A stretch of 64,000 nt of DNA. Source: Aldehydirespirator sp965248735. GTDB taxonomy: Bacteria > Actinomycetota > Acidimicrobiia > Acidimicrobiales > Aldehydirespiratoraceae. The DNA is taken from assembly GCA_965248735.1 (NCBI GenBank), contig OZ252146.1, forward strand, positions 2,790,001-2,854,000, in the 5' to 3' direction. Positions 1 through 9,021 of the stretch are shown piece after piece. The notes under the pieces were generated by a model. That model did not search any database, was not told the DNA's origin, and saw only the letters and a list, made by a program, of their open reading frames with translations. Positions within the stretch are counted from its first letter, which is position 1. Every line of letters begins with the position of its first letter. The translations under genes and the position numbers were made by a program.

Positions 1-55
1 GCTGGGACGGGACTTCGCGCCAGGGGCCCCCGATCGGGCGTGGGTGTCAGACATC
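1..55 (+). CDS. IS3-type transposase, 5' exon fragment (interrupted by group II intron)
   Basis: The window opens inside an open frame (codons from base 2) reading LGRDFAPGAPDRAWVSDI. This is the segment just before and including the first catalytic Asp of IS3/rve DDE transposases (usual motif W-V-T/S-D-I-T-Y). Beyond base 55 the frame continues only into intron sequence. Joining codon ATC (53-55) to ACC at 2216 gives S-D-I-T-Y-I-R-T-G-E-G-W, the expected motif. The rest of the gene lies left of the window. The family call rests on the joined product and the 3' exon. Confidence 0.7.
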
Positions 56-659
56 GAGCGCCACGAGGCGTTCTTGAACCCGGCGGTGGTGAGAGGACAC
101 CGCCTCCGGCTCGTCGCAGCGAGCTGGTTGAAGCTGAGGGCAGCCGGACCCGGGGGACACCGGGGAGGGTGGAAGCAGCCCTGACAACGACGGGACGCGC
201 CAGCACTGTCAGATGGTGTGGGCCCGGCTAGCAAGACGGAAAGGCGTACGTGAGGAACCAGTGGCTGAACGCCCCTCAAGAGATCCAGCAGCTCGAACCT
301 GACAGATCAGGGCTGCGTCGCAACGCGTACCCGGCCATCTTTGATGGGCGGGGAACTTCTAGATCGGTCGATGTCGCCGGTCGGGAGGTCATGGTGAATG
401 CCTGCGGCGTAGCCATGACGAGGTTGCAGGGGCATAGCTGGGCGCCGACCCCGTCGAAGGGTTCAGGAATGAACGTGGGAACCATCTCGCTGGTCCCTGC
501 CCGCTGCCCGGCCAGGGCGGCGGGCGGGCAGGCCTGTCGCCGGTTGATGCCGTCGGGATGGGGCGGAGGGTTCGTAGTAGTCCGAGCACGGGAAAGCCGT
601 GCACATGGCGAAGGGACCCAGTGTGGTCGCAGCTTCGATGCCGAACGGGGAGTCCGCTG

Positions 660-2108
660 GTGAATACCGGCGTTTCGTGGCCTGACCTCTTGGAGGCCGA
701 GCCGCGGGTACTCGCGATGCAGTCGAAGCTGCACCAATGGGCGAAGGCCGATCCTGGCCGTTCGTTCGATGACGTGTTCAACCTCGTCTATGACCCGGCG
801 TTTCTCGTTGTGGCGTGGAGCCGGGTGCGGGCAAACAAGGGCGCGCGAACCGCTGGAGTCGATGGGGTCGCTGCGCGACCTGTCGTCTTCGGTGTCGAGT
901 CGATGCTGGACGGGCTGCGAGATGATCTCAAAGCTCGCCGGTTCCGGCCCGAGCGGGTGCGGGAGAAGACGATTCCCAAGGCGAGCGGCAAGGTCCGCTC
1001 GTTGGGGATCCCGACTGTCGCTGACCGAGTCGTGCAGGCCTCGTTGAAGCTGGTGCTCGAACCGATCTTCGAGGCGGACTTCAAACCGTGTTCCCACGGT
1101 TTCCGCCCGAAGCGACGGGCCCAGGACGCGATCGCTGAGATTCACTACCTCGGCTCGCCCAGCAGGAACTACCACTGGGTGTTCGAAGCAGATATCAAGG
1201 CGTGCTTCGATGAGATCGACCACACCGCCCTCATGGAACGTGTGCGACGTCGAGTCCGAGACAAGCGTGTCCTGGGTCTGGTGAAGGCGTTCCTCAAAGC
1301 TGGTGTTCTCGCAGAGGACGGCAGCCGACGAGCAACGATCACCGGCACACCCCAAGGTGGGATCCTCTCGCCGCTGTTGGCCAACATTGCCCTGTCCGTG
1401 CTGGACGAGCACTTCGCCCAGAAATGGGAAGCGCTCGGCCCGGAATGGACCCGCGCCAAACGTCGACGCGCCGGGGAACCGGTCATGCGCCTCGTCCGCC
1501 ACGCGGACGACTTCGTGGTCATGGTCCACGGCACCCGCGACGACGCCGAAGCGCTCTGGGATGAGGTCGCAGCGGTGCTCGCTCCGATGGGGCTGCGCCT
1601 CTCGGAAGAGAAAACGAGGGTCTGGCGCATCGACGAAGGGTTCGACTTCTTGGGCTGGCGCATCCAGCGTCGGAACTGGAGAGGCCGCGCCGGCAAGAAA
1701 GCGATCTACACCTACCCGTCCAAGAAATCGTTGGCTTCGATCATCGCGAAGATCAGACTGCTGACTCGCCGTCGACGTCATCGAACGCTCACAGACCTGC
1801 TGCGCCGGTTGAACCCGACGCTGCGGGGCTGGTGCAACTATTTTCGGCACGGCGTGTCAACGCAGACCTTCAGCTACGTCGATCATTTCGCCTTCTGGCG
1901 GATCGTCGGCTGGCTGAAGAAACGCCACGTCGGGCTGAACATGCACACCCTGGTTCGCCGCTACCTCCCAGGTTGGAGGATCCACGACGACGGCATCGAG
2001 ATGTTCCGCCCCGAGCAGGTCGCCATCGAGCGCTACCGCTACCGGGGCACCCGCATCCCGACACCATGGACAAGCGTGACAACAGGATCACCCGCACCAG
2101 CGGCATGA
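660..2108 (+). CDS. ltrA: Group II intron-encoded reverse transcriptase/maturase
   Basis: This protein promotes splicing of its host intron and retrohoming by target-primed reverse transcription. The GTG at 660 is chosen because the conserved N-terminus (VNTGVSWPDLLEAEPRVL) begins there; an ATG at 558 would add 34 residues of intron RNA sequence. From the GTG it is 482 aa. Visible blocks are the NKGARTAGVDG region, IPKASGKVRSLGIPT, the SHGFRP block, ADIKACFDEIDH, TPQGGILSPLLANI, the active-site block, and the maturase X domain (PTLRGWCNYFRHG). The catalytic motif reads HADD, not the usual YADD. No C-terminal HNH endonuclease domain is seen; the protein stops just after the X-domain region. 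Confidence 0.9.
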   Translation: MNTGVSWPDLLEAEPRVLAMQSKLHQWAKADPGRSFDDVFNLVYDPAFLVVAWSRVRANKGARTAGVDGVAARPVVFGVESMLDGLRDDLKARRFRPERVREKTIPKASGKVRSLGIPTVADRVVQASLKLVLEPIFEADFKPCSHGFRPKRRAQDAIAEIHYLGSPSRNYHWVFEADIKACFDEIDHTALMERVRRRVRDKRVLGLVKAFLKAGVLAEDGSRRATITGTPQGGILSPLLANIALSVLDEHFAQKWEALGPEWTRAKRRRAGEPVMRLVRHADDFVVMVHGTRDDAEALWDEVAAVLAPMGLRLSEEKTRVWRIDEGFDFLGWRIQRRNWRGRAGKKAIYTYPSKKSLASIIAKIRLLTRRRRHRTLTDLLRRLNPTLRGWCNYFRHGVSTQTFSYVDHFAFWRIVGWLKKRHVGLNMHTLVRRYLPGWRIHDDGIEMFRPEQVAIERYRYRGTRIPTPWTSVTTGSPAPAA

Positions 2109-2117
2109 CCACATGGA

Positions 2118-2151
<34 letters not shown>

Positions 2152-2215
2152 GGAGGGCGGGCCGCAGAAACCAGCCGACCGAAAAGACGGCCAGGCGCTG
2201 CGGTCCGACCCCTAC

Positions 2216-2704
2216 ACCTACATCCGCACCGGCGAGGGCTGGCTGTACCTCGCAGTCGTGCTCGACTTGGGCAGCCGCCGGCTGTTGGGCTACCAGATGA
2301 GCGACCGCATCGACGCCCGCTTGGCCCAAGACGCCCTCGACATGGCCGGTGCGGCCCGCGGGGGCCGCACCGCAGGCATCGTGTTCCATTCCGATCGCGG
2401 CAGCAACTACCAGGCCAAGGCGTTCAAGAACAGCGTGAGGTCATGGGGCATGGCCCAGTCAGCCGGGCGGGTGGGATCCTCAGCAGACAACGCCGTGGCC
2501 GAGGCGTTCTTCTCGACGCTCAAACGAGAGCTCGTCCACCGCCACAGCTACCCCGACCGCGCCGCAGCGCGCCGGTCGATCTTCGAATGGCTGATCGGCT
2601 ACAACACCCACCGGCTCCACACCAGCTTGGGCAACCAGACCCCCGACGACTACGAACACCACTACCGTCACACCGCGGGCAACCAGCCCGCCTTAACCAC
2701 CTGA
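2216..2704 (+). CDS. IS3-type transposase, 3' exon (DDE integrase core)
   Basis: This is the C-terminal part of an IS3-type OrfB transposase. It reads TYIRTGEGWLYLAVVLDLGSRR, then IVFHSDRGSNY (second catalytic Asp), then the SSADNAVAEAFFSTLKREL block with the catalytic Glu, and ends in the NTHRLHTSLGNQTPDDYE signature. The first Asp is supplied by the 5' exon. The open frame runs upstream through intron sequence to 1832, but that part is not transposase. The gene can encode a full catalytic domain only if the intron splices. The element's right end is not visible. Confidence 0.85.
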   Translation, partial: TYIRTGEGWLYLAVVLDLGSRRLLGYQMSDRIDARLAQDALDMAGAARGGRTAGIVFHSDRGSNYQAKAFKNSVRSWGMAQSAGRVGSSADNAVAEAFFSTLKRELVHRHSYPDRAAARRSIFEWLIGYNTHRLHTSLGNQTPDDYEHHYRHTAGNQPALTT

Positions 2705-2769
2705 CCGGCCAACGGGGGGAAGCGCCGCATCCGCGGGTCTGTGCTGCGCTGGGGTTACGTTGGCTTGTT

Positions 2770-3084
2770 GTGATAGTAGAACTCGCTTTGTGGCTCGCTG
2801 TGTCGGTGCTGGTGTGCGACAACCTTCTCGTGCGCCCTGCGCTGTTCAGTTGGCATCTCGGCCGCGAGCTCCTCAGCCTCGGCCCTAGTTCCGCTGGCCG
2901 GCCGCCGGCCCGAGAGGTGTTGGGGCGGGTTCTGCGCCGTACCGCGATGGGCTATGTGGCCGTGTCGGTTGGGGCGTTCGTCGTGGTGGCGGTGGTGCTG
3001 GTTGCAGGACAGTGGAGTGGCGTGGTGCTCATCCCTGGGGCGGTCTGGGCTGTGCGGCTGTGGCGCCGGAACCGCAGGGGCTAG
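2770..3084 (+). CDS. Small hypothetical membrane protein
   Basis: I do not recognise this protein. From the GTG at 2770 it is 104 aa with an N-terminal hydrophobic stretch (VIVELALWLAVSVLV) and a second long hydrophobic region (AVSVGAFVVVAVVLVAG followed by GVVLIPGAVWAV), so two or three membrane segments, ending in a basic RLWRRNRRG tail. The frame is open upstream into the transposase region, so the start is uncertain. It lies 3 nt before the next hypothetical gene and may be co-transcribed with it. Confidence 0.45.
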   Translation: MIVELALWLAVSVLVCDNLLVRPALFSWHLGRELLSLGPSSAGRPPAREVLGRVLRRTAMGYVAVSVGAFVVVAVVLVAGQWSGVVLIPGAVWAVRLWRRNRRG

Positions 3085-3087
3085 CTT

Positions 3088-3816
3088 GTGGGCGGGCGGT
3101 GCGTGCTGTGCGGCGACGAGGACCCGGCCTTCGAGTCCGCCCCCGCGGCGAGCACATCGCTCCTGGAGGCCCTTGAAGCCGCTCGTGTCGAGGCTGCCGC
3201 CGCCCTGGAGGCTCTCCGAGAAGCTGCAGCCGAGGACCTGCAGGTAGAGCTTGGCCGTATCGCGACCGCCGCCGAGGCCGCCGAGGCGCGAGCCCTGCTC
3301 TCCGACTTCCGAGGAACGGTCGTCGCCTACTGGGAGCGCCACCGGGTAGAGCGGCAGCTCCCCAGCGACAGCTTGGAGGCCACATTGGCAGCCCACCGCG
3401 AGCGCTCGATGCTGGGAGAAATCGACTTCGCCATCTCGTCGGTCGGGTCGAACGTGGAAGGTGCCCGGTTTGCCGCCGAGAAAGCGGCCCGCGACGCGGC
3501 CGACGACAGGCTCAACAAGGTCACGGACGTTTACTACGTGTGTATGGCCCTCGACGAGGACTCCGGGGCTTCCGCTGCAGGCGTTGCCGCGTGCGGTGCG
3601 CTCCTAGTGCTCGGCCCGTCCGAATGGCCCGGGCACGACTGGGGCTGCGTCCATAGGGCTGTCAACGCCGTGGTGTCGATGCGCCCCGATAACTACACGC
3701 CCTTTGCCCCCGACGCCGTAGAGGCACAGATAGGCAGGATCTTCGCCTGTACGGGCCTCGAATTGGGGGAGGGCGAAGTGGGGCCTGAGCCCGCCCGACG
3801 TTTGCGGCAGTCTTAG
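3088..3816 (+). CDS. Hypothetical protein with N-terminal CxxC and helical region
   Basis: Function unknown. The GTG start follows the preceding ORF's stop by 3 nt. The 242-aa product begins GGRCVLCGDEDPAF, a half zinc-ribbon-like CxxC, followed by an Ala/Glu/Leu-rich region (about residues 20-75) likely to be helical or coiled-coil. A more globular C-terminal half contains EWPGHDWGCVHRAVNAVVSM. No signal peptide or membrane segment is seen. The N-terminal motif recurs in degenerate form just downstream at 3818-3870. It sits in mobile-element-rich DNA and is probably horizontally acquired. Confidence 0.55.
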   Translation: MGGRCVLCGDEDPAFESAPAASTSLLEALEAARVEAAAALEALREAAAEDLQVELGRIATAAEAAEARALLSDFRGTVVAYWERHRVERQLPSDSLEATLAAHRERSMLGEIDFAISSVGSNVEGARFAAEKAARDAADDRLNKVTDVYYVCMALDEDSGASAAGVAACGALLVLGPSEWPGHDWGCVHRAVNAVVSMRPDNYTPFAPDAVEAQIGRIFACTGLELGEGEVGPEPARRLRQS

Positions 3817-3817
3817 G

Positions 3818-3941
3818 TGCGGCGGCGAGAACCCGGCCTTCGACGAGGACTTCACTTTGCGGGCCTTGTGTCGAGGAGCTGAACGAGTCCCGAGCGTGCG
3901 TATGTCCGCCAGGCTACGGCCGGGTGGGGTTCAGCTGGTGA
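3818..3941 (+). pseudogene. Possible frameshifted zinc-ribbon fragment
   Basis: One frame from 3818 reads CGGENPAFDEDFT, closely resembling the start of the preceding gene (CGDEDPAF). At about 3855 the protein-like sequence continues in the next frame as LCGPCVEELNESRACVCPPG to a TGA at 3939. The combined pattern, CxxC-NPAF-CxxC, looks like a small zinc-binding protein broken by a one-base frameshift. No convincing start is present. This reading is tentative. Confidence 0.25.
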
Positions 3942-4003
3942 TGGTTCTGTGCCGACGCAGGGCCACCAGGCGGCGCGGTTCTCGGGGATGACTCGTCGGG
4001 GAG

Positions 4004-4144
4004 TCAGGCGTGGGCGGGCTTGCGTCGTCGCCAGAACAGCAGTGCCTCGGGGATGATTCCCTGATTGACGGTGATGGTTTCGATCTCGGGAATGTCGTGG
4101 AGGGAGTCTTGGTGTTCGGCGTCGTTGGGGTCGTCGGGCTCCAT
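4004..4144 (-). CDS. Small hypothetical protein (46 aa)
   Basis: This short acidic ORF reads MEPDDPNDAEHQDSLHDIPE and ends in the basic tail LLFWRRRKPAHA. It starts 5 nt downstream of the stop of the membrane protein at 4150-4614 on the same strand. A GAGG stretch lies just upstream of its ATG. The tight spacing suggests a two-gene transcription unit. No family is recognised. Confidence 0.45.
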   Translation of the reverse strand: MEPDDPNDAEHQDSLHDIPEIETITVNQGIIPEALLFWRRRKPAHA

Positions 4145-4149
4145 GCGCC

Positions 4150-4614
4150 TCAAACTAGCTCAAGGAGCCCGAGAAGCAAGACGATGAGCCCGCCGAAGGC
4201 GATGACCGCCTGCAGGAGGACTAGGCCCCTGACCGTTCGGAGGGCTCGGTCGTTGTTGTCGTAGTCCTTGCGGAGAGCGACCACAAGGCCGATGCGGAGG
4301 CTTGGCTCGCTGGGTCTGCGGCGCCGGTAGACGCGCAGGAGCTTCGCGATGTCGGGGCCCTCTTTCCATCGGTAGGCGACGATGGCCTCGATGGCGACTA
4401 GGACGATGCCGAGGACTGCTGCGACGCCGAAGACGACGACGGCGGTTGCTGACGCGAGGTCGTCGGAGGCTGCGACGGCGATGGTTCCGATCGACAGGAA
4501 CGCTATGAGTGCTCCTGCGGCGATGCGCAGCAGTCCCTGTAGCCGGCGGTCCTGCTTGGCGCGCATTGCTTGGGCTTCGCTCTGGATGATCTCGGGGGTG
4601 CCGCCGTTGGGCAT
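4150..4614 (-). CDS. Hypothetical membrane protein, about three TM segments
   Basis: The ATG at 4614 is preceded by AAAGGAGG at good spacing, which fixes the start; the open frame upstream of it is not coding-like. The 154-aa product has a charged N-terminus (MPNGGTPEIIQSEAQAM), two hydrophobic segments (LLRIAAGALIAFLSIGTIAVA and ATAVVVFGVAAVLGIVLVAIEAIVA), a basic cytosolic-looking loop (VYRRRRPSEPSLRIG), and a C-terminal segment (AVIAFGGLIVLLLGLLEL). It is probably an inner-membrane protein. Function unknown. It likely forms an operon with the 46-aa ORF at 4004-4144. Confidence 0.6.
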   Translation of the reverse strand: MPNGGTPEIIQSEAQAMRAKQDRRLQGLLRIAAGALIAFLSIGTIAVAASDDLASATAVVVFGVAAVLGIVLVAIEAIVAYRWKEGPDIAKLLRVYRRRRPSEPSLRIGLVVALRKDYDNNDRALRTVRGLVLLQAVIAFGGLIVLLLGLLELV

Positions 4615-4999
4615 GGGAGGCCTCCTTTGTCGCTTTCTGTCTCCACTGGTAGCAGGTTGGCCAAATAGATTGCACGCCTTTGCAGAGAATTTATTGGGAA
4701 CATGGAGGTGAAAGCGTGCTTTTGGGTCGCCGATGCGGGCTTCGCCGGGCCGGGACGTCGCCGCCGTCAGTGCTGTAGGGCTGCTGGGGCGTCCTTCGTT
4801 ACGCCAGAGTTGCCTCAGCGTCTTCGATGTCGCCATCGATCTGTGAGCCGAAGAGACGCTCAGCGCACTACCCATGGGCAACCTGCACCCGCTGGGCTAG
4901 CTGCCACCTTGGCAGGTTACAGCATTGGAATTACAGCTACAAACAGATGTTCGCATCCAGTCCGGCGAGCGGTCACGTAGACGCCACGGGTCACGGGAT
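4615..4999. other. Intergenic region, no gene seen
   Basis: This is 385 bp between the membrane-protein gene start and the end of the nuclease gene. Short ORFs in several frames lack ribosome-binding sites and protein-like composition. It should contain the promoter of the 4614 gene. I see no convincing repeat, RNA gene or terminator hairpin. Confidence 0.5.
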
Positions 5000-6466
5000 C
5001 TAAGGCAGGAGTCCGCTCAAGTCTGCTGGTTTGCCGGGGATCATGGGGATCGAGCCGTAGCCAGCCCACACGTAATCGATGCCGTTGTGGGGGTGGGCGG
5101 CGAGGACATGGCGTACGACGGGCTTGCCTTGCCAGCGGATGCGGGAGTAGCGGGAGTGGATCTTGGCTGCTTGGAGTTCCACCCAGTGCCGGCCCACGTA
5201 CTTTGCGTCGAATACGACGGCCGCAGGAACTGGCCCGAGGCGTAGCACGACGACGTCGGGGGTGATCAAGCGCTGCGCCATGTCGGGACTGGCATGTGGC
5301 ACGTTCTCCAGTCCCTGCCAGCCGCGTCCGCTGGAGGTGATGTGCGGTTCGAACGCGACGTGCACTCCTCCATCGAAGTGCACAGTGGCTCCTGGTGGAA
5401 TCTCCAGCCGGGTCGTCCCGGCGCGGGTCTTACGGCCGAGAACTGCGAAGCCCGGCTCGACCGGGGATCCGTATTGTCGCCTGCACGCGTCAAGAACTTG
5501 GAGGAATACCCAGTATTCGTAGAGCCGGATCATCCCCTTGACTCCGAGGCGGACTTCGCCTGGTCCTTCGGTCGCGTGGGCTTCGGGTCTGTCCAATACA
5601 CGCAGTACTTTGTCGACTTGCCGGTAGCGCGGGTCGTGCAGGGTTCGCACGCGTGCCGCCTCGATGCCGCCGTGAGGCGTGCGGCACGAGGCGAAGGGGT
5701 GGATCCTGAGTGCCCGATTGGCGCGGGTCGCAATCTCGAAGCCGTCGGGTTGGCGCCGAGCGTAGGACGCCAAGCGACGCAGTGTCTCTGCGACGAGCGC
5801 GTTCTCGGGTATGTCGACCTCACGGATCATCACGCTGCTGCGCCCCGGCCGCTGTACCGGTACGGCCTGGCTCGCGACTTCAGCCGGGTCCGATGGGCCA
5901 TCGTCATGGCCTCCGGCCCTGCGGGCCATGGAGGCTGAGGCTCGAATGACGCTGGAGGTCAGCTCCGAGGGCCTCCGGACTGCCTCAAGCCGCCTGACCC
6001 CTTCCCCGCGGGCGAGGATCGATCTCGGCTCGGCGGCGATGTCTCGAACCGGTTTCTCGATAGCGCGCCACAACTCGGCGGGCGATGGAAGTTGGCCACG
6101 TAGCCGGCTGGCGCCAGCGGGATCGAAGATGAGTCCCGCCCACATCCGCTCAAGGGCTGATCGCAGGGTCTGGAAGGCGTCCTCGCTCATCTTGTCGGGC
6201 ACAATCTCGAACTCGCCGGCCGCTGAGCCCGACTCGCGCCGGACTTCCACGCGGCCGAGATGGCCGTGCAACTCCGCACACCCGCTCAAGCGCAACTCAA
6301 TGCAGCCGAGGCGATCAGCTCTCGCTTCCAGCAGGCCCAGGATGACCGTCTCTGCGCGGTCGAGTCCTCGAAGTGTCAGCGTGGAGGACTCCGCTACCCG
6401 CGGGCAGTCGGCGCCCTGGCTGAGCGGCAGCCAGGTCCGCCCGACCAGCACTTCCAGCGTGGCCAT
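5000..6466 (-). CDS. DUF2357/McrC-like PD-(D/E)XK nuclease
   Basis: This is the probable nuclease subunit of an McrBC-like type IV restriction system. The 488-aa protein has an N-terminal beta-rich region (about 1-130) resembling the DUF2357/McrC wing, a helical middle, and a C-terminal PD-(D/E)XK core. In the core, TPDVVVL is followed after about 10 residues by VVFDAKYVG, giving the D...DAK catalytic pattern. The ATG at 6466 lies 3 nt after the AAA+ gene stop, so the two are co-transcribed and probably translationally coupled. McrC-family proteins bind an McrB-type NTPase that drives DNA translocation; the same partnership is inferred here. Target specificity cannot be read from the sequence. 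Confidence 0.8.
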   Translation of the reverse strand: MATLEVLVGRTWLPLSQGADCPRVAESSTLTLRGLDRAETVILGLLEARADRLGCIELRLSGCAELHGHLGRVEVRRESGSAAGEFEIVPDKMSEDAFQTLRSALERMWAGLIFDPAGASRLRGQLPSPAELWRAIEKPVRDIAAEPRSILARGEGVRRLEAVRRPSELTSSVIRASASMARRAGGHDDGPSDPAEVASQAVPVQRPGRSSVMIREVDIPENALVAETLRRLASYARRQPDGFEIATRANRALRIHPFASCRTPHGGIEAARVRTLHDPRYRQVDKVLRVLDRPEAHATEGPGEVRLGVKGMIRLYEYWVFLQVLDACRRQYGSPVEPGFAVLGRKTRAGTTRLEIPPGATVHFDGGVHVAFEPHITSSGRGWQGLENVPHASPDMAQRLITPDVVVLRLGPVPAAVVFDAKYVGRHWVELQAAKIHSRYSRIRWQGKPVVRHVLAAHPHNGIDYVWAGYGSIPMIPGKPADLSGLLP

Positions 6467-6469
6467 GAC

Positions 6470-7903
6470 TCAGATCCGGGCGAGCGCGAGCCGGGGATCT
6501 GTGCCTTCGAGGAACTCGTCGTCGGACACACCGTCGTCGAGCCAGCGGCGCATGATCGACGCGGATTGGTCAGCGCCCACGTTGTCGAACTCTTCGAGCA
6601 GTTCCTTCAGGCTCTCGGCCAAGTGCCCCTTGAAGCCCCGGATCTTGGGGATGATGCGCTGCACGATGCCCCAGTCCAAGGCCCTGACGTCGTCGAGGAT
6701 CCCCTCGGCGTTGCCGACGAAGCGCTCAAGCTCGAGGTGGGCGCGAAGCCCTACGCCGATGCTTGCCTGTCGCAGGATGTCGGCTATTTCGACCAAGAAG
6801 TCGTGATGGCTGTCGCTGGGTTCTGTGGTGCAGACTTTGCGCCACTCGGCCACTCCTACATGCCACGGCGCAGGTGTCTGACCGTTGGGCTCGTGATGCC
6901 GCTTGGAAACCTCGACGCTCAGTCGCAGCACGTTCGCTCGATCAAGGACCCTCTCCGACAGAGGTCGGGTGGTCTCGTCCACATTGACCGTTCCGACGAC
7001 TATCAGGTTGTCGGGAAACCGGAGGCTGTGCGGCCACTCATCGGCGTTCTTCGGGGTCAGGGCGGATGAGTACAGCGGCATCCGGACATCCTCGCTTCCC
7101 GAACGCGCCTCCTCGATGGCTGAGAGCCACTCAGCCAGGTACTGCTCGACCGGGGCGAGGTTCATCTCGTCGAGCAGCACGAAGTGCAGGCGATCCGGCT
7201 CGCGCTCACAGTCCCGTACTGTTTCAGCGAGCCAGCCCGGCACGAAGCGCTCCGATATCGGATTGACGAATCCAAGTACCTCGGTCTGGTCGATCCAGTC
7301 CGGCCTCACTGCGATGCGCCGGAATCTGCCGTTGGGGCCACTGGCCCCGAAGGCCTCCGCATATATCCGGGTCAATGAGCTCTTTCCCGAGCCCGTGAGT
7401 CCGGCAAGGATCACAAACGGCCTGGTCTTGAGTGACACGTACAGCCGCCGGATGTCCAGGGGGTCAAAGTCCAGGGCGCCTCTGCAGTAGTGCAACAGAT
7501 GGTCGACCAGATCACCTTCTCCCTGGTCGGCATGCCATCGGTGGATCCTCCGGTCCTCTAGATCGCTCCACAGTTCGTTGGCACTCTCGCGGGCATCGAT
7601 CAGCTGCGCGTCGGTGAGATCTGGATCTTGGAGCCGACCCGCGATCTCCGAATGCCAGTTCGCGAAGTAGCCGATGTCCTCGCCGCTGAAGTCCTCGCGC
7701 TCGTCGGTCAGGATCCCGTCGACCCGGCGGAGGTTCTGATCGACAGCGGCACGGCACTCCTCGCGCAGCCGCTGCAGTGCTTCCTCGATCTCCCGCTTGA
7801 GCTCGTTGGCGCCCCGGCCGCCGCGGCGTTCCAGCTCAGCAATCCTTCGCTCCCACTCTCGCACCGTCGAGTCGGCGGCGCGCAGGTCGTCTAGCTGTGA
7901 CAA
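6470..7903 (-). pseudogene. McrB-like AAA+ NTPase, C-terminal part (5' end cut off by IS481 insertion)
   Basis: The visible 477-aa frame starts at a TTG lying inside the IS481 inverted repeat, so that start is an artefact of the insertion. It contains a helical N-terminal stretch, Walker A (LTGSGKSSL), Walker B (FVLLDEMNLAPVEQ), and a sensor-like VVGTVNVDETTR with SERVLDRANV, as in McrB-family NTPases. Removing the insertion and one TCTAGC target copy joins it in frame to the ORF at 10537-11396: E-P-L-D then D-L-R-A-A-D. The combined product would be 759 aa. Whether the fragment is still expressed is unknown. Confidence 0.8.
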
Positions 7904-8013
7904 CCCAAGACGTTGTCCCTACTGCGTCGGTCTGGGGTGACCGGGTCTGGGTGATCTCCTGAGGGAGGATACGGGTCGTCAAGTACCCCCGACCTCCCCC
8001 AGGAGATGTTCAC

Positions 8014-9015
8014 ATGTCACAGACTAGACGGCCCCAGCATCCCAACGCGGCGCTCACGCCGGCTCAGCGGCTCAAGATGGCCCGCCTCGTTGTCGAGGAC
8101 GGCTGGAGCGTGGCCGCTGCGGCTCAGCGGTTCCAGGTCGACGACAAGACGGCGCGCAAGTGGTGCGGCCGCTACGGGGCCGAGGGCGAAGCGGGCCTCG
8201 AGGACCGCTCCAGCCGGCCCCGCACCAGCCCGAGGCGCACGCCCGAGCCGCTGCGCCGTCGTGTGGTCGAGCTGCGACGCCACAGCCGCCGCGGAGCGGG
8301 GTTCATCGCCCACGTGTGCGGCATGTACGCCTCGACGGTGCACCGCATCTGCGTCGCTGAGGGACTGGGCCGCCTCGACAGAGGCGACCGCAGCTGTGGC
8401 CCGCCCTCCAAGCCGTTGCGCTACCAGCGAGAAAACCCAGGTGAACTGGTGCATCTCGACGTCAAGAAGCTCCCGGCGATCCCCGACGGCGGCGGCTGGC
8501 GCACACACGGCCGAGGCAACGCCGGACCCCGCCAGAGGGCGGGCTGGCGCTACGTGCACTCCGCCATAGACGACCGCACCCGCCTGGGCTACTCAGAGAT
8601 CCACACCAACGAGACCGGACCCACCGCGGCGGGGTTCTGGCGACGAGCCGCGGCCTTCTACGCCCTCGCGGGGATCGCCTGCGAAAGAGTCCTCACCGAC
8701 AATGGCCCCTGCTACCGCTCCAAAGACTTCCGCCGGGCGCTCAAAGACACCCGCACCAGCCCACGGCGCACCCGCGCCTACCGGCCCCAAACCAACGGGA
8801 AAGTCGAGCGCTTCCACCGCATCCTCAACGAGGAATGGGCCTACGCCCGCGACTGGGACTCAGACACCCAACGCAGCGAGGCCCACCAGCACTTCATGCA
8901 CCACTACAATGAGCACCGGCCCCACGGAGCCCTCAACTGGGACACCCCCATGGCCACCCTCACCCGCCTAAGTGACCTGTGTCTGAGAAAACCGCGGAGG
9001 TTGGCTTGGAAATGA
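8014..9015 (+). CDS. IS481-type transposase, 3' end displaced by nested IS
   Basis: This is a DDE transposase with an N-terminal helix-turn-helix (LTPAQRLKMARLVVEDGWSV). Its integrase core has HLDVKKLPAIP (first Asp), VLTDNGPCYRS (second Asp) and NGKVERFHRILNEEW (Glu). AGGAG lies upstream of the ATG. True transposase coding ends at 8972 (PMATLTRLS). The residues to 9015 are read from the inserted IS3-type element. The original ending, GDNVLGMHI-stop, is found at 10511-10541. The uninterrupted protein would be 329 aa. The catalytic triad is intact, but the native C-terminus is replaced by about 14 foreign residues. Confidence 0.88.
   Translation: MSQTRRPQHPNAALTPAQRLKMARLVVEDGWSVAAAAQRFQVDDKTARKWCGRYGAEGEAGLEDRSSRPRTSPRRTPEPLRRRVVELRRHSRRGAGFIAHVCGMYASTVHRICVAEGLGRLDRGDRSCGPPSKPLRYQRENPGELVHLDVKKLPAIPDGGGWRTHGRGNAGPRQRAGWRYVHSAIDDRTRLGYSEIHTNETGPTAAGFWRRAAAFYALAGIACERVLTDNGPCYRSKDFRRALKDTRTSPRRTRAYRPQTNGKVERFHRILNEEWAYARDWDSDTQRSEAHQHFMHHYNEHRPHGALNWDTPMATLTRLSDLCLRKPRRLAWK
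8954..8972 (+). repeat. 19-bp direct repeat, left copy, flanking nested IS3-type element
   Basis: CCACCCTCACCCGCCTAAG lies immediately left of the nested element and recurs exactly at 10492-10510. It is part of the IS481 transposase coding sequence, so one copy is original. At 19 bp it is much longer than the 3-5 bp duplication usual for IS3-family insertions. Confidence 0.85.
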
Positions 9016-9021
9016 ACCAAC

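Noticed and set aside
276..1850. Long minus-strand ORF (524 aa) opposite the intron
   Set aside because: Shadow of the maturase coding strand and intron RNA in high-GC DNA; no domain or ribosome-binding site.
7901..7903. TTG start of the McrB-like fragment
   Set aside because: It lies within the IS481 terminal repeat, so it is not the native start of the gene.
8978..9000. Alternative left end of the nested IS3-type element with a 3-5 bp duplication
   Set aside because: Starting at TGTGTCTGAG leaves flanks that share only CC with the right side, so the 19-bp repeat boundary fits better.
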